The notes under the pieces were generated by a model. That model had not been told where the DNA came from and ran no database searches. It worked only from the letters and a program-made list of their open reading frames with translations. Source: Prochlorococcus sp. AG-402-N23 (lineage in GTDB: Bacteria > Cyanobacteriota > Cyanobacteriia > PCC-6307 > Cyanobiaceae). Taken from it: a stretch of 64,000 nucleotides of DNA. Numbering within the stretch: position 1 is the first letter of the stretch; each line of letters opens with the position of its first letter. Shown one piece after another: positions 49,636 to 60,117 of this stretch. Location: positions 62,001 through 126,000 of the forward strand of contig QCIX01000001.1 in the NCBI GenBank assembly GCA_003216355.1, in the 5' to 3' direction. Both the position numbers and the translations under genes were made by a program.

Positions 49636-50175
49636 ATGAAAGAAAAAATTATTTCTGAAATAAATTTAGATTTGGTTTTTCAATGTAATGATTTCTCTCA
49701 ATTTTCAAATAAGTTAAAAGATACAAAAACTCATCTTATTTTTGAATCTATTTTTTGGGAGAAAGTTTTTTTATCTTGGATAAATACTATATTAAAAAAA
49801 GAGGATTATGAATTACCAAATTATATTTTTGAAAAAAAATCTTTTTCATTAGGCTTACAGATAATATCTAATCAAGAAATTGCTTCTTTGAATAAGAAAT
49901 GGATGCAAAAAAATGGTCCAACTGATGTTCTATCTTTTCCAATTATTTCTGATGAATCTCTAAATAATTTAGAACATATAGAGTTGGGAGATATTTTTAT
50001 ATCATTAGAGATGGCACTTGAGCAATCTTATGAATATAAACATTCAATCTATAGAGAGATGATCTGGTTGGCTAGTCATGGATTTTTACATCTTTTGGGA
50101 TGGGAACATAATAATGAGCATGATTTAGAAAATATGTTAAATTTCCAAGAATATTTAATTACTCTATTAGATTAA
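49636..50175 (+). CDS. ybeY: endoribonuclease YbeY
   Basis: Zinc ribonuclease of 16S rRNA maturation and ribosome quality control. The metal motif is [11 protein letters not shown] (three histidines in the H-x3-H-x5-H pattern), preceded by GPTDVLSFP and LGDIFIS. 179 residues with a poorly conserved N-terminal third. Neighbours prfB and dgkA; ybeY-dgkA pairing is common in bacteria. Confidence 0.94.
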   Translation: MKEKIISEINLDLVFQCNDFSQFSNKLKDTKTHLIFESIFWEKVFLSWINTILKKEDYELPNYIFEKKSFSLGLQIISNQEIASLNKKWMQKNGPTDVLSFPIISDESLNNLEHIELGDIFISLEMALEQSYEYKHSIYREMIWLASHGFLHLLGWEHNNEHDLENMLNFQEYLITLLD

Positions 50176-50181
50176 AAATAA

Positions 50182-50592
50182 ATGGAAAAAAAAATAAACT
50201 ATTTAGAAAATAGAAAAGAATCATACAAAACTTCTAGTAATGTATTTATAAGTTTTAAATATGCTTTCAGTGGTATTAGTTATGTATTAAAAACTTCAAG
50301 AAATTTTAAAATTCAATTATTTTTTGCAGTTACAAGTTTAATAATTGGTTTTTTACTGAAAATTAGTCTAAGTAATTATGTTATTTTGATTGCAACAATA
50401 ATGTCTGTTTTGATATTAGAAATATTGAACACATCTATTGAATCAATCGTTGATTTAGTAGTGAAAAAAGAATTTAGTATTTTGGCTAAAATTTCAAAAG
50501 ATACTTCTGCAGGAGCAGTATTATTGGCTTCCATTAATTCTGTTATTATTGCTGTATATATCTTTCTTCCTAAAATAAAGTTGTTATTTTAA
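50182..50592 (+). CDS. dgkA: diacylglycerol / undecaprenol kinase
   Basis: Small membrane kinase with three helices; the DAGK signature EILNTSIESIVDLV and KDTSAGAVLLASI are present. 136 residues. In Gram-positive relatives the substrate is undecaprenol; here either lipid is possible. Six bases after ybeY. Confidence 0.92.
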   Translation: MEKKINYLENRKESYKTSSNVFISFKYAFSGISYVLKTSRNFKIQLFFAVTSLIIGFLLKISLSNYVILIATIMSVLILEILNTSIESIVDLVVKKEFSILAKISKDTSAGAVLLASINSVIIAVYIFLPKIKLLF

Positions 50593-50604
50593 ATCCATAT
50601 AAAT

Positions 50605-51201
50605 ATGTTTCTTGTTATTGATAATTACGATAGTTTTACTTATAACCTTGTTCAATATTTAGGAGAACTTTCAGTTGAGCATGAAATAACTAAAGAATTA
50701 ATAGTTAAAAGAAATGATGAAATTACTTTAGAAGAAATTATCAAACTAAATCCTGGTGGAATTCTCTTATCTCCAGGTCCAGGTAATCCAGATCAATCTG
50801 GAATTTGTCTGCCAATTCTAAAAAAATTATCTAAAAATATTCCGACCTTGGGAGTTTGTTTAGGTCATCAAGCTTTGGCCCAAGCTTTTGGAGGTAAGGT
50901 TATAGTTGGGAAAGAACTTATGCATGGTAAGACATCTAAAATATTTCATAATCAAAAAGGATTGTTTAAAGATATCGAGACTCCATTTGTGGCTACTAGA
51001 TACCATAGTCTTATAGTTGATTCAAGTTCTTTACCATCTTGTTTCGATATAACTGCGACTTTAGAAGACTCAACAATTATGGCTATCTCTCATAAAGAAT
51101 ATAAACATTTACATGGGGTACAGTTCCATCCTGAAAGTGTGTTGACGCAATTTGGTCATAAATTAATTAGTAATTTTCTAAAAATGGCTGAACAAAAGTA
51201 A
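50605..51201 (+). CDS. trpG: glutamine amidotransferase of anthranilate / aminodeoxychorismate synthase
   Basis: Class I amidotransferase with triad C85 (GVCLGHQ), H175 and E177 (FHPES). Supplies ammonia for tryptophan and, in many cyanobacteria, also for folate (pabA role); which is primary is not visible. 198 residues. Nearest partners in the window are unrelated, so it stands alone. Confidence 0.92.
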   Translation: MFLVIDNYDSFTYNLVQYLGELSVEHEITKELIVKRNDEITLEEIIKLNPGGILLSPGPGNPDQSGICLPILKKLSKNIPTLGVCLGHQALAQAFGGKVIVGKELMHGKTSKIFHNQKGLFKDIETPFVATRYHSLIVDSSSLPSCFDITATLEDSTIMAISHKEYKHLHGVQFHPESVLTQFGHKLISNFLKMAEQK

Positions 51202-51220
51202 AATAAAAAAAAATAATATT

Positions 51221-51946
51221 ATGATTTCTCAAATTAAAAACTTTTTATTTTTGATATTAGTTAGCTCTTTTTTACCTACCTCATTATTGGCAAGGAACTT
51301 AGGAATAAAAAGTTTGGGACATAGTAGTTTTTTAATTACTAGTGCAGATAAATCTATTCTTATAAATCCCTTTAAAGCAATAGGTTGTGCAAGTAATTTA
51401 AAGGAGCCAAAAGAAGTCAAAGTAGATTTTATTTTGGCTAGTTCTAGGCTTCCAGATGAAGGATATAACCCTAATGATCACTTAATGTTCGTTGAGCCAG
51501 GAATCTATCAATTTGAGGATATTTTTTTAAATGGAATTTCTGTACCACATGACAGAGTAGATGGAAGAAGATTTGGGATGGCAACTGTTTGGAGTTGGGA
51601 GCAGAATGATCTTAAAATTGTTCATATGGGAGGAGCTGCTGGTGATATTGATATAAACAGTCAAATTATTTTGTCTGGTCCAGATATATTGTTTATTTCA
51701 ATTGGAGGAGGAGTAAAATCTTACAATGGTAAAGAAGCCTCAAAAATAGTTAAGCTTCTAAAACCTAATGTAGTTATTCCTGTTCACTTTGAACGCGGCA
51801 AAAAAATTAATAAAGAATGTGATTTCTCAAATGCTGATTTATTTATCGAAAATATGAAAGATTTTAAAGTAAAATATGTTGGAAAAGATTTTCAAATAAA
51901 ACCTAAAAGAATCGATCAAAATACAATTTATATTTTCAGTAATTAA
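51221..51946 (+). CDS. exported metallo-beta-lactamase-fold protein with altered metal site
   Basis: 241 residues with an N-terminal signal sequence (about 1-24, FLFLILVSSFLPTSLLA) and a UlaG-like fold: GIKSLGHSSFLI near the start, GGAAGDIDIN and VVIPVHFERGK towards the end. The usual HxHxDH segment is replaced near residue 74 (ASSRLPDEGYNP), so only part of the metal ligands remain (H34, H109, H189 candidates). Hydrolase activity is therefore doubtful. Ends with a four-base convergent overlap with hisC. Confidence 0.78.
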   Translation: MISQIKNFLFLILVSSFLPTSLLARNLGIKSLGHSSFLITSADKSILINPFKAIGCASNLKEPKEVKVDFILASSRLPDEGYNPNDHLMFVEPGIYQFEDIFLNGISVPHDRVDGRRFGMATVWSWEQNDLKIVHMGGAAGDIDINSQIILSGPDILFISIGGGVKSYNGKEASKIVKLLKPNVVIPVHFERGKKINKECDFSNADLFIENMKDFKVKYVGKDFQIKPKRIDQNTIYIFSN

Positions 51947-53052
51947 TTTTTTAAATCTAATATCTTGTAATTTTCCCAGAAAAAAATCATTTGTTCTTTA
52001 GTCCCAATACTAACCCTTATAGAATTACCAATATCTTTTTTGTTTTCCATACTTCTAATAAGAATACCTTTTTCTCTCATCTGTTTTATTAAGATTTTAG
52101 GATCTTTTTTTGGCCAAATTAAGAAATAATTACCTCCACTAAAGTGAGTTCTGATTTTTGTTGATTTAAATTTATTTAAAATCCATTCCCTCGCCTTTTT
52201 TACTTCTAAAACATAATTATCAATATATGATTTGTCTTTAAGTGCTGCTAATGCAGCTGTTATAGCAAAGCTGTTTACATCATATGGTCCTGTAACTTTA
52301 TTAATGTACTGAATTAAACTTTTATTGCCAAAAGTAAAACCTATTCTTAAACCAGCTAGACCTGCAGTTTTTGAAAGAGATTGGATTATTAGTATATTTT
52401 TACTCTTTTCAAAATCTATCGATTCAAGAAGACTATCTCCATTAAATTTTTCATATAGTTCATCAACAACTATTAATGAATCTTTATTGATATTGGCTAA
52501 ATTAATTATTTCATGAGAGCTTAGAACAGTTCCTGTTGGATTATTTGGATTGCAAATAAATATTAACTTTGGATTATGCTTTATTATTTTTTCCCTAAAT
52601 TCTTCGATGGGGAATAGAAAATTTTCTCCAATGTAAGAACAACTTATTTTTTTCATTCCTCGGATTTCTGCACAAGGAGAATAGTAACCAAAAGTTGGAT
52701 TTGTGGTTAGAAATATTTGATCTTTTTCTCCAAAGCAATTGAAAATTGCATTTATTGCTGCATCTGCTCCATTGAAAATTCCGATTTCATCATTACCAAA
52801 TTTTCTTGAATCAAGATATTTATCACATAAAAATTTTTTTAAAAAATTATATTCTGGATAAATTGAAATTTCATCTAATTTTATCGCTTGTAATGCCTCT
52901 AGAACCTTAGGACTTGGACCTAAAGTATTTTCATTAAAGTCTAAGCGGAGTAAATTTCTTCTATTTTCTAAAGGTGCAGAGTAAGACTGCATATTTATTA
53001 TTTCTTCTCTTGGTTTTGGGAAAAGATTATTTAATGGATCAAAATCATTCAT
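51943..53052 (-). CDS. hisC: histidinol-phosphate aminotransferase
   Basis: PLP aminotransferase of histidine synthesis; PLP lysine K228 in QSLSKTAGLAGLRIGF and the N-terminal RLDFNENTLGPSP. 369 residues. Its ATG overlaps the argS stop by one base (TAATG), linking the two translationally. Confidence 0.93.
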   Translation of the reverse strand: MNDFDPLNNLFPKPREEIINMQSYSAPLENRRNLLRLDFNENTLGPSPKVLEALQAIKLDEISIYPEYNFLKKFLCDKYLDSRKFGNDEIGIFNGADAAINAIFNCFGEKDQIFLTTNPTFGYYSPCAEIRGMKKISCSYIGENFLFPIEEFREKIIKHNPKLIFICNPNNPTGTVLSSHEIINLANINKDSLIVVDELYEKFNGDSLLESIDFEKSKNILIIQSLSKTAGLAGLRIGFTFGNKSLIQYINKVTGPYDVNSFAITAALAALKDKSYIDNYVLEVKKAREWILNKFKSTKIRTHFSGGNYFLIWPKKDPKILIKQMREKGILIRSMENKKDIGNSIRVSIGTKEQMIFFWENYKILDLKN

Positions 53053-54866
53053 TACATTCTTTCTAAAGTTTCAATTCCTAAAAGCTCTAAGCTTAATTTT
53101 AGTGTTTTTGCAGTTAGGTCACATAAATTAAGCCTAGAAATTTTTATATTTTTTTCTTCTTTGAGGATTGGAACTTGATCATAAAATCTATTAAAAGTCT
53201 GACATAGCTCGAACAGATAATTGCATAATCTATTTGGCATTAAGTCTTTTTCAATAGAAATTATGACTTCATCCAACTTAAGTAATTTTCTGATAAGTTT
53301 CCACTCAGATTTATGTTCATAATTTACGTACTGAAAATCTTTAGAGTCATAAACAAAATTATTTTTTCTTTTAATTCCTAAAATTCTTACAAGTGTATAT
53401 AACAAATAAGGAGCAGTATTACCATTTAGGGAAAGCATTTTATCAAAACTAAATTGATAATTGGTAATCCTATTTTGACTTAAATCTGCATACTTAACAG
53501 CTCCTAATCCAATAATTCTTGAAGTATTTGCTATAAACTCTTCGGTCTCATAACGATCTTCATCTTCTAATCTTTTCAATAAATCTTCTTTTGCTCTTCT
53601 AACTGCTTCATTTAATAAATCTTTTAGGCGTATTGTTTCACCTTCTCTTGTCTTTAGTTTTTTGCCATCAATTCCTTGAACTAACCCAAAAGGGACATGG
53701 TCTAATTTACAATTTTCTGGGATCCATTTTGCTTTTTTTGCAACTTGAAAAACTCCAGCAAAATGATTTGCTTGCCCATGATCAGTTACATAAATAATTC
53801 TTGAAGCATCATCGCCATAAGGAGGTTTATTGAATCTGTATCTTATAGCAGCAAGATCTGTAGTGGCATAATTAAAACCCCCATCTTTTTTTTGAATAAT
53901 TAGCGGTAAAGGTTTGCCTTCTTTATTAGTCATCCCATCTAAAAATACACATTTTGCTCCTTGATCTTCTACTAATATTTTTTCTAAATTCAAATCATCA
54001 ATAACTGATTTTAAGAAGGGATTATAAAAAGATTCACCTCTTTCTTCTATTTTTATTTTTAAATTTTTATAGATTTCATCAAATTCTTTCCTTGATTGAT
54101 CACATAATAATTTCCAAGCTTTAATCGATTTAATATCTCCACTTTGTAACTTAACTACTTCCTCTCTAGATCTTTTTTGGAATTCAGATTCGTTATCAAA
54201 TCTTTTTTTTGATTCTTTATAAAATTCAACTAAATCACTTATTTTGATCTTTCCTATTTCTTCTAGATCATTTGAATATAAATCTTTGAGCTGAGTAATA
54301 AGCATGCCAAATTGTGTTCCCCAATCACCAACATGATTGAGTCTTAATACTTCATAACCTCTTAACTCGAAAATTCTAGATATTGAGTCACCTATTATTG
54401 TTGATCTTAAATGCCCTACATGCATTTCTTTAGCAATATTAGGGCTAGAAAAATCTACAATAACTTTATTGGACAAACCACTATCTAAATCCTTTCTAAT
54501 GAGAGGTATGCCAGCCCTATTACATTGAATATTTGACTTAATTTCATTTATTAGAACCTCATCTTTTAATTTTATATTTATAAATCCAGGTCCAGCTATT
54601 TCTAGACTCTTACATAATTTTGATATGCTTTTATTTTTATTTAAAAGGTTAATAAAATCATTAGAAATATCTCTTGGGTTCTTTTTATATATTTTAGATA
54701 AACTTAAACAAACATTACATTGATAATCACCAAATTCCTCTTTTGATGATTGTGTAATTAAATTTTTTCTAAGAATTTCGAATTCTCCTTTTTTATCATT
54801 TTTTTCAAGACTATCTAAAAGAGATTGTTCAAATTGTTTTGTTAATTTTTTAAAAATGATTAGCAT
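53052..54866 (-). CDS. argS: arginyl-tRNA synthetase
   Basis: Class I synthetase. HIGH-type motif [13 protein letters not shown] and the ArgRS substitute for [18 protein letters not shown], are present, with the N-terminal Add-1 domain (1-115) and the DALR anticodon-binding domain (from about 480). 604 residues, of normal length. Between nadC and hisC in a leftward run. Confidence 0.97.
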   Translation of the reverse strand: MLIIFKKLTKQFEQSLLDSLEKNDKKGEFEILRKNLITQSSKEEFGDYQCNVCLSLSKIYKKNPRDISNDFINLLNKNKSISKLCKSLEIAGPGFINIKLKDEVLINEIKSNIQCNRAGIPLIRKDLDSGLSNKVIVDFSSPNIAKEMHVGHLRSTIIGDSISRIFELRGYEVLRLNHVGDWGTQFGMLITQLKDLYSNDLEEIGKIKISDLVEFYKESKKRFDNESEFQKRSREEVVKLQSGDIKSIKAWKLLCDQSRKEFDEIYKNLKIKIEERGESFYNPFLKSVIDDLNLEKILVEDQGAKCVFLDGMTNKEGKPLPLIIQKKDGGFNYATTDLAAIRYRFNKPPYGDDASRIIYVTDHGQANHFAGVFQVAKKAKWIPENCKLDHVPFGLVQGIDGKKLKTREGETIRLKDLLNEAVRRAKEDLLKRLEDEDRYETEEFIANTSRIIGLGAVKYADLSQNRITNYQFSFDKMLSLNGNTAPYLLYTLVRILGIKRKNNFVYDSKDFQYVNYEHKSEWKLIRKLLKLDEVIISIEKDLMPNRLCNYLFELCQTFNRFYDQVPILKEEKNIKISRLNLCDLTAKTLKLSLELLGIETLERM

Positions 54867-54893
54867 TAATTATTCAATTATTTATCTATATAA

Positions 54894-55760
54894 TTAATTA
54901 ATATAACGCATACTCAAATCAATCCAATTACTTTTGGTGATTGAAGAACTTGTTGAAATCAAATCAATACCTTTTATTAGATATTTACTAATTTCTTCAG
55001 GGTTAATTCCAGAAACTTCTATTATCAAATTTTTATTTACTTCTTTTTTTAAGCTATTCATTGATAAATCTCTTAATTCTTGAACGTTTTTTTTGATTAT
55101 TTCAGGGCTAAGTTCATCCAATAAGACACTATCTGCTCCTGCTAATACTGCTTCTTTTGCCTGTTCGATATTCTCAGCTTCAATTATGATATGAGTTGTA
55201 AAAGGCGAATTTAGTCGAATTTTTTTTACTGCATTATTAAGATTATCTGTCCATGCAATGTGATTTTCTTTTATCATAGCTGCATCGTATAATCCCATTC
55301 TATGATTGACTCCACCTCCGCATTTGAATGCATATTTTTCAAATATTCTTAAGCCAGGAGTCGTTTTCCTAGTATCTGATAATTTTATATTTGTACCTTC
55401 TAACTTATTTACAAGATTCTTTGTGTATGTTGATATTCCAGATAAATGCATTGCTATATTTAAGCTTATTCTTTCACTAGCTAGCAAACTTTTTGTAGGC
55501 CCATATATTTCTAAGAGTTTTTGATCTTTAACAAATTGATCTCCATCAGAGATATTAAATTTTGGACTGATTTTTAAATCAATTTTTCTAAAAATTTCTT
55601 TTATAATTTCAACCCCGCAGAATATACCCTCTTCTTTTGCAATCCAATATGCATTACCAATCTCTTCTGTAATAGAGGAACTTGTAAGATCTCCCCTACC
55701 TATATCTTCATCGATCCAATTATCAATGATTTTACTTATTATTGGAGTATTTAAATCCAC
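54894..55760 (-). CDS. nadC: quinolinate phosphoribosyltransferase
   Basis: Makes nicotinate mononucleotide in NAD synthesis. Motifs DIGRGDLTS, LSDTRKTTPGLR, GGGVNHRMGLYDA and IKENHI are intact. 288 residues. Positioned 27 bases before argS and 82 after mnmE, same direction. Confidence 0.96.
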   Translation of the reverse strand: MDLNTPIISKIIDNWIDEDIGRGDLTSSSITEEIGNAYWIAKEEGIFCGVEIIKEIFRKIDLKISPKFNISDGDQFVKDQKLLEIYGPTKSLLASERISLNIAMHLSGISTYTKNLVNKLEGTNIKLSDTRKTTPGLRIFEKYAFKCGGGVNHRMGLYDAAMIKENHIAWTDNLNNAVKKIRLNSPFTTHIIIEAENIEQAKEAVLAGADSVLLDELSPEIIKKNVQELRDLSMNSLKKEVNKNLIIEVSGINPEEISKYLIKGIDLISTSSSITKSNWIDLSMRYIN

Positions 55761-55842
55761 TAAACTAAGAAATAATTAATTAATAAAAATTAAACTGAAG
55801 TTAGAGAATCAACTATATATCACTATGTAATTTAACTCAAAT

Positions 55843-57225
55843 TTATTTACCAATACAAAACTTAGAAAAAATATTATCTAGAAGTTCCTCTGTTAATTCT
55901 TGACCAGTTATTTTAGATAAGTTTTGAATTCCATCTCTCAGCTCAATTGATAACAAATCAAATGGCAATTTATTTTCAATTATTTCATCAGTATCATTTA
56001 AATTAGATAAGCAAGCAGACAAATTTGTTAGATGTCTTTCGTTTAAAAATATATTGATATTTTCTACTTGTTTTAATCCGCATTTTTTTATAATTGTGTC
56101 TATTAATAATCTTTCACCATCATTATTCTTAATACTCATAAGAATTGTGTTTTTTAACTCATTTGAATTAATATTTTTGCAATCAATTAAATCTTTTTTA
56201 TTGCCCAAAATAGTAATTAATTTTTCTTTGGGAATTTCTTGTATTATTTTTTTGTCTTCTTCATTAAATCCTTCTTCAAGACTATAAATATAAATTATAA
56301 AATCTGACTCTTTTATTTTCCCAAAACTTTTTTTAATTCCAATACTTTCAATTTGTTCATGAGTTTCTCTTATGCCAGCAGTATCAATTATTTTCATTGG
56401 AATATCATTAATAGTTAAATTAACTTCAATAACATCTCTAGTTGTTCCAGGAATATTAGTTACGATTGCTTTCTCTTTTTTTGCAAGCAAATTTAATAAA
56501 GAGCTTTTGCCAACATTTGTTTTACCTATAAGCGCAATGGATATTCCATTGTGAATATATGAATTTCTTTTTGCATTTTCTATTAGTAATTCTATTTTTT
56601 CTTTGACTTTTTTAATGTTTGTTAGATATTTGGTGTAATCAAAATCTGTGAAGTCTTCTTCAAAATCAACTCTCGCTTCTATTTCGCAAAGTTGATTTAT
56701 AAGGTCATTTTTAATATCATCAATTTTTTTCTTTATTTCTCCTTGAACCCCGCTAAAGGCTAACTCTGCTGATCTGGTATTGCTTGCATTAATTAATTGA
56801 TTAATCGACTCGGCTTGAGTAAGGTCTATTTTTCCATTAAGAAAAGCTCTTTGACTAAATTCTCCTGGGTTTGCAAGTCTAACTCTAGAATTACTAGATA
56901 ATAATATCTTTAAAACTTTATTTACTATAATAATTCCGCCATGGCAATGAAGTTCAACTACATCCTCTCCTGTGAAGCTATTTGGGGATTTCATCACTAA
57001 AATTAAAACCTCATCTATAAATTTATTTTGTTTATTTTCCTCAATAAAACCACGAAAAACTCTATGTGATTCCCATGCATATTTAGATTTAGTTTGAACA
57101 ATCTTTTTGCAAGAATTTATTGCGTCTTTCCCTGATACTCTTATTATCGCAACTCCTCCATTCCCAATACTTATAGCTGAAGCAATTGCGGCTATCGTAT
57201 CTTCTGTAGTAACTATCGAATCCAT
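55843..57225 (-). CDS. mnmE: tRNA modification GTPase MnmE
   Basis: With MnmG modifies U34 of tRNAs. Tetrahydrofolate-binding N-terminal domain, helical domain, and inserted G domain: G1 GKTNVGKSS (234-242), G2 TT near 261, G3 DTAG (281-284) and G4 NKKD. The essential C-terminal cysteine is in FCIGK (456-460). 460 residues. Confidence 0.97.
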   Translation of the reverse strand: MDSIVTTEDTIAAIASAISIGNGGVAIIRVSGKDAINSCKKIVQTKSKYAWESHRVFRGFIEENKQNKFIDEVLILVMKSPNSFTGEDVVELHCHGGIIIVNKVLKILLSSNSRVRLANPGEFSQRAFLNGKIDLTQAESINQLINASNTRSAELAFSGVQGEIKKKIDDIKNDLINQLCEIEARVDFEEDFTDFDYTKYLTNIKKVKEKIELLIENAKRNSYIHNGISIALIGKTNVGKSSLLNLLAKKEKAIVTNIPGTTRDVIEVNLTINDIPMKIIDTAGIRETHEQIESIGIKKSFGKIKESDFIIYIYSLEEGFNEEDKKIIQEIPKEKLITILGNKKDLIDCKNINSNELKNTILMSIKNNDGERLLIDTIIKKCGLKQVENINIFLNERHLTNLSACLSNLNDTDEIIENKLPFDLLSIELRDGIQNLSKITGQELTEELLDNIFSKFCIGK

Positions 57226-57291
57226 CTCTCGCTTTGTTATGGATAATTAAGTAAGATTATCAAGAATTTAATTTTGAAATTTTCTTTCTGA

Positions 57292-57735
57292 ATGAGATTT
57301 AAAAGAGATATTACCTATAAGAAAATTCTATCATTATTTAGGAGTCAGAATGGAAGTCCTTTCTTTAATGCTAAAGGTTTAGCTATAGGGGTATTTAGTG
57401 GTTGCTTTCCATTTTTTGGTTTTCAGACTTTAATGGGAGTATTTTTTGCGAAAATAGCTAAGGGAAATATTGTTCTAGCTGCAATTGGTACCTGGATCAG
57501 CAACCCTTTTACTTATATTCCACTTTATTATTTTAACTATAAAGTTGGTTCGATTTTTTTAAATAATCCTTCTAATAAACTTCTTGAAAAAAGTTTAGTT
57601 ATTGATGACTTATGGAAACAAGGTAGAATTTTTTCCTTAAAATTACTCTTAGGTTCATCTTGTGTAGGTATTTTATTAGCTTTGATTTGCGGCAGTATTG
57701 TTTTCTTTATCTACAAGATAAAAAGTAAAAGATAG
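57292..57735 (+). CDS. DUF2062 membrane protein
   Basis: 147 residues with the DUF2062 pattern SPFFNAKGLAIGVFSGCFPFFGFQT and GTWISNPFTYIPLYY, two or three membrane segments. Function unknown; related proteins occur beside glycosyltransferase and RSH genes. Transcribed away from mnmE and convergent with the ppGpp synthetase. Confidence 0.88.
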   Translation: MRFKRDITYKKILSLFRSQNGSPFFNAKGLAIGVFSGCFPFFGFQTLMGVFFAKIAKGNIVLAAIGTWISNPFTYIPLYYFNYKVGSIFLNNPSNKLLEKSLVIDDLWKQGRIFSLKLLLGSSCVGILLALICGSIVFFIYKIKSKR

Positions 57736-57753
57736 ATTGATCTGATTTTAAAA

Positions 57754-60063
57754 TTAACTTTGTCCAACTCTGGCAATATCTAAAACATCTGCCATTGATT
57801 TAATTTGTTCAATTGTTTTGTGAAGTTGATTATAACTTTCAAGACCTACACAAAGATTTATAATAGCTGGTTTACCATAAGCAGTTTTAACATTGGCATC
57901 ACTAACGTTTATACCTTTATCAGATAACCGCATAAGAATATCTTTAAGAACTCCAACTCTATCAATTACTTCTATTCGTAGCTGAATTGGAAACTTATTA
58001 TCGCCAGTTTTATTATCTTGATTCCAACCGACAGGTAATCTTCTCTCTATTGGAATTGGTATTACATTTTCACAATCTTCCCTATGTATAGTTATCCCAT
58101 GGTTGCCGAGCGACACAGTTCCGATAATATCCTCGCCTGGGAGTGGGGAACAGCATTTACCTATTCTGTAATCAAGACCTTCTATCCCGGAAATTGGTGA
58201 TTTAGCTGCTGTATTAGATTGATTAGTGGATAAATTATTATTACTTTTAAGAGATTTTGCTATTTCAGAGTCAGAATCATTTTTTACATCTTCTGTCTGT
58301 AATTTTATTTCTTCTCTTAGTCTGTTTAATACTTGATGCAAAGTTAAACCACCAAAACCAAGAGATGCAAGAAGGTCTTCAGTAGTTTTTAAATTGCATC
58401 GATTTGCAACTTTTTTCATGGCTTCACTAGAAAGTAATGCTTCAAAACCGTTTCTACCTACTTCTTTTTCAAGTAAATCTTTACCTCTTTTAATCGTTTC
58501 ATCACGATGGCTTTTCTTATACCATTGGCGAATTCTATTTTTAGCAGTTGGCGTAACTACAAAGTTCAGCCAATCCAAGCTTGGAGTAGCATTATTACTT
58601 GTCAAAATTTCTATGAAGTCACCATTTTGAAGTGCTGTAGATAATGGAGAAAGCTTTTCATTAATTCTTATTCCATTACAGTGATTTCCAACTTCAGAAT
58701 GGATTCTGTAGGCGAAATCTATCGCGGTAGATCCTTTCCTTAAACCAACAACATCTCCTTTTGGAGTGATTACAAATACTTCTTCATCAAATAAATCTTC
58801 TTTAATTGAAGCTAAATAATCATTATGATCCCTTTCATTACCTTCTTGTTGCCATTCTACTAATTGTCTTAGCCAATTAAATCTCTCGGCATTACTTTTA
58901 GCAGGAGAACCACCCTCTTTATATTGCCAATGAGCGGCAATACCATATTCAGCAATTTGATGCATCGAAGTAGTTCTAATTTGAACTTCAATAGGTCGAT
59001 GTCTTCCAATCACAGAAGTGTGTAAGGACTGATATCCATTGGGTTTTGGTAATCCTATATAGTCTTTAAATCTACCTGGAATTGGTTTGAAAGTATCATG
59101 AACAACTGCTAAAGCTCTATAACAACTATCTGAATTGTCCACGATAATTCTTAGGGCAGCAACATCATAAATCTCGTGAAAATGCTTTTGTTGTCTTTCC
59201 ATTTTGCTCCAGATGCCATAAAGATGTTTTGGCCTTCCTGTTATTTCAAAATTTTTCAAACCCGCTGAAATCAAGTTTTCCTTCATAAGATTCAAAGTTA
59301 CTTTTAATCTTTTTTCTCTATCACTTCTTTTAACGGCGATTTGATCTTTAAGATCTAGATATTCTTTAGGCTCTAGGAATTTAAAAGCTAAATCTTCTAA
59401 TTCCCATTTAAATCTGTTTATTCCTAGTCGATTAGCTAATGGTGCATAAATCTCTCTTGTTTCTCTCGCTATTCTTAGTTTTTTCTCATCATTTAGCCAT
59501 TCAATTGTTCTCATGTTATGAAGTCGATCTGCAAGTTTAACTAAGACAACTCTGATATCGCTGGCCATAGCCAAAAACATTTTCCTAAGATTTTCAGCTT
59601 GTGCTTCAGTCCTGTTGTTAAAGTGAATGCCGCCTAATTTTGTTACACCCTCTACAAGTATTTTTACTTCTAATCCAAAATTTGTTTCTATTTCAGATAA
59701 ATCAATGCCAGTATCTTCAACTACATCATGTAAAAGACCTGCAGCAATAACAGATGAACTAGCACCTATTTCTTTAAGGAGATTTGCAACAGCAACCGGG
59801 TGGATAATGTATGGCTCGCCGCTCGCACGGAATTGTCCATCATGAGCTTTATAAGCAAGTTTAAAAGCCTTTACTATAAGGTTTTGATTCACATCATTTT
59901 CTTTATTTGATTTTTCAAAATTATGAATATCTTTAAGAAGCCAATCGGGAATGTTTATTTGATAATTCAAAGATTCACTTTCATATTTTTTATTTTCAGG
60001 CAAAATAGTTTTGGAAACTTCAATTTCGTTTTTTTCTTTTGAATTTGCAGCTGCCTCGGACAT
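57754..60063 (-). CDS. spoT: bifunctional (p)ppGpp synthetase/hydrolase (RelA/SpoT family)
   Basis: Stringent-response enzyme. HD hydrolase domain (about 60-200, H88, H112-D113, EDT), synthetase domain (from about 275) with RFKD (331-334), the form found in bifunctional Rel/SpoT and not the EXDD of RelA, and GYQSLHT. TGS (about 435-495) and C-terminal ACT (about 690-765) follow. The long N-terminal 38 residues are unconserved. 769 residues. Both active sites look intact, so it can both make and break ppGpp. Confidence 0.94.
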   Translation of the reverse strand: MSEAAANSKEKNEIEVSKTILPENKKYESESLNYQINIPDWLLKDIHNFEKSNKENDVNQNLIVKAFKLAYKAHDGQFRASGEPYIIHPVAVANLLKEIGASSSVIAAGLLHDVVEDTGIDLSEIETNFGLEVKILVEGVTKLGGIHFNNRTEAQAENLRKMFLAMASDIRVVLVKLADRLHNMRTIEWLNDEKKLRIARETREIYAPLANRLGINRFKWELEDLAFKFLEPKEYLDLKDQIAVKRSDREKRLKVTLNLMKENLISAGLKNFEITGRPKHLYGIWSKMERQQKHFHEIYDVAALRIIVDNSDSCYRALAVVHDTFKPIPGRFKDYIGLPKPNGYQSLHTSVIGRHRPIEVQIRTTSMHQIAEYGIAAHWQYKEGGSPAKSNAERFNWLRQLVEWQQEGNERDHNDYLASIKEDLFDEEVFVITPKGDVVGLRKGSTAIDFAYRIHSEVGNHCNGIRINEKLSPLSTALQNGDFIEILTSNNATPSLDWLNFVVTPTAKNRIRQWYKKSHRDETIKRGKDLLEKEVGRNGFEALLSSEAMKKVANRCNLKTTEDLLASLGFGGLTLHQVLNRLREEIKLQTEDVKNDSDSEIAKSLKSNNNLSTNQSNTAAKSPISGIEGLDYRIGKCCSPLPGEDIIGTVSLGNHGITIHREDCENVIPIPIERRLPVGWNQDNKTGDNKFPIQLRIEVIDRVGVLKDILMRLSDKGINVSDANVKTAYGKPAIINLCVGLESYNQLHKTIEQIKSMADVLDIARVGQS

Positions 60064-60117
60064 TTTATATTGCTTTAGATATATTTTATTTATGTCTAGA
60101 AAAATTTGCTATAAATC

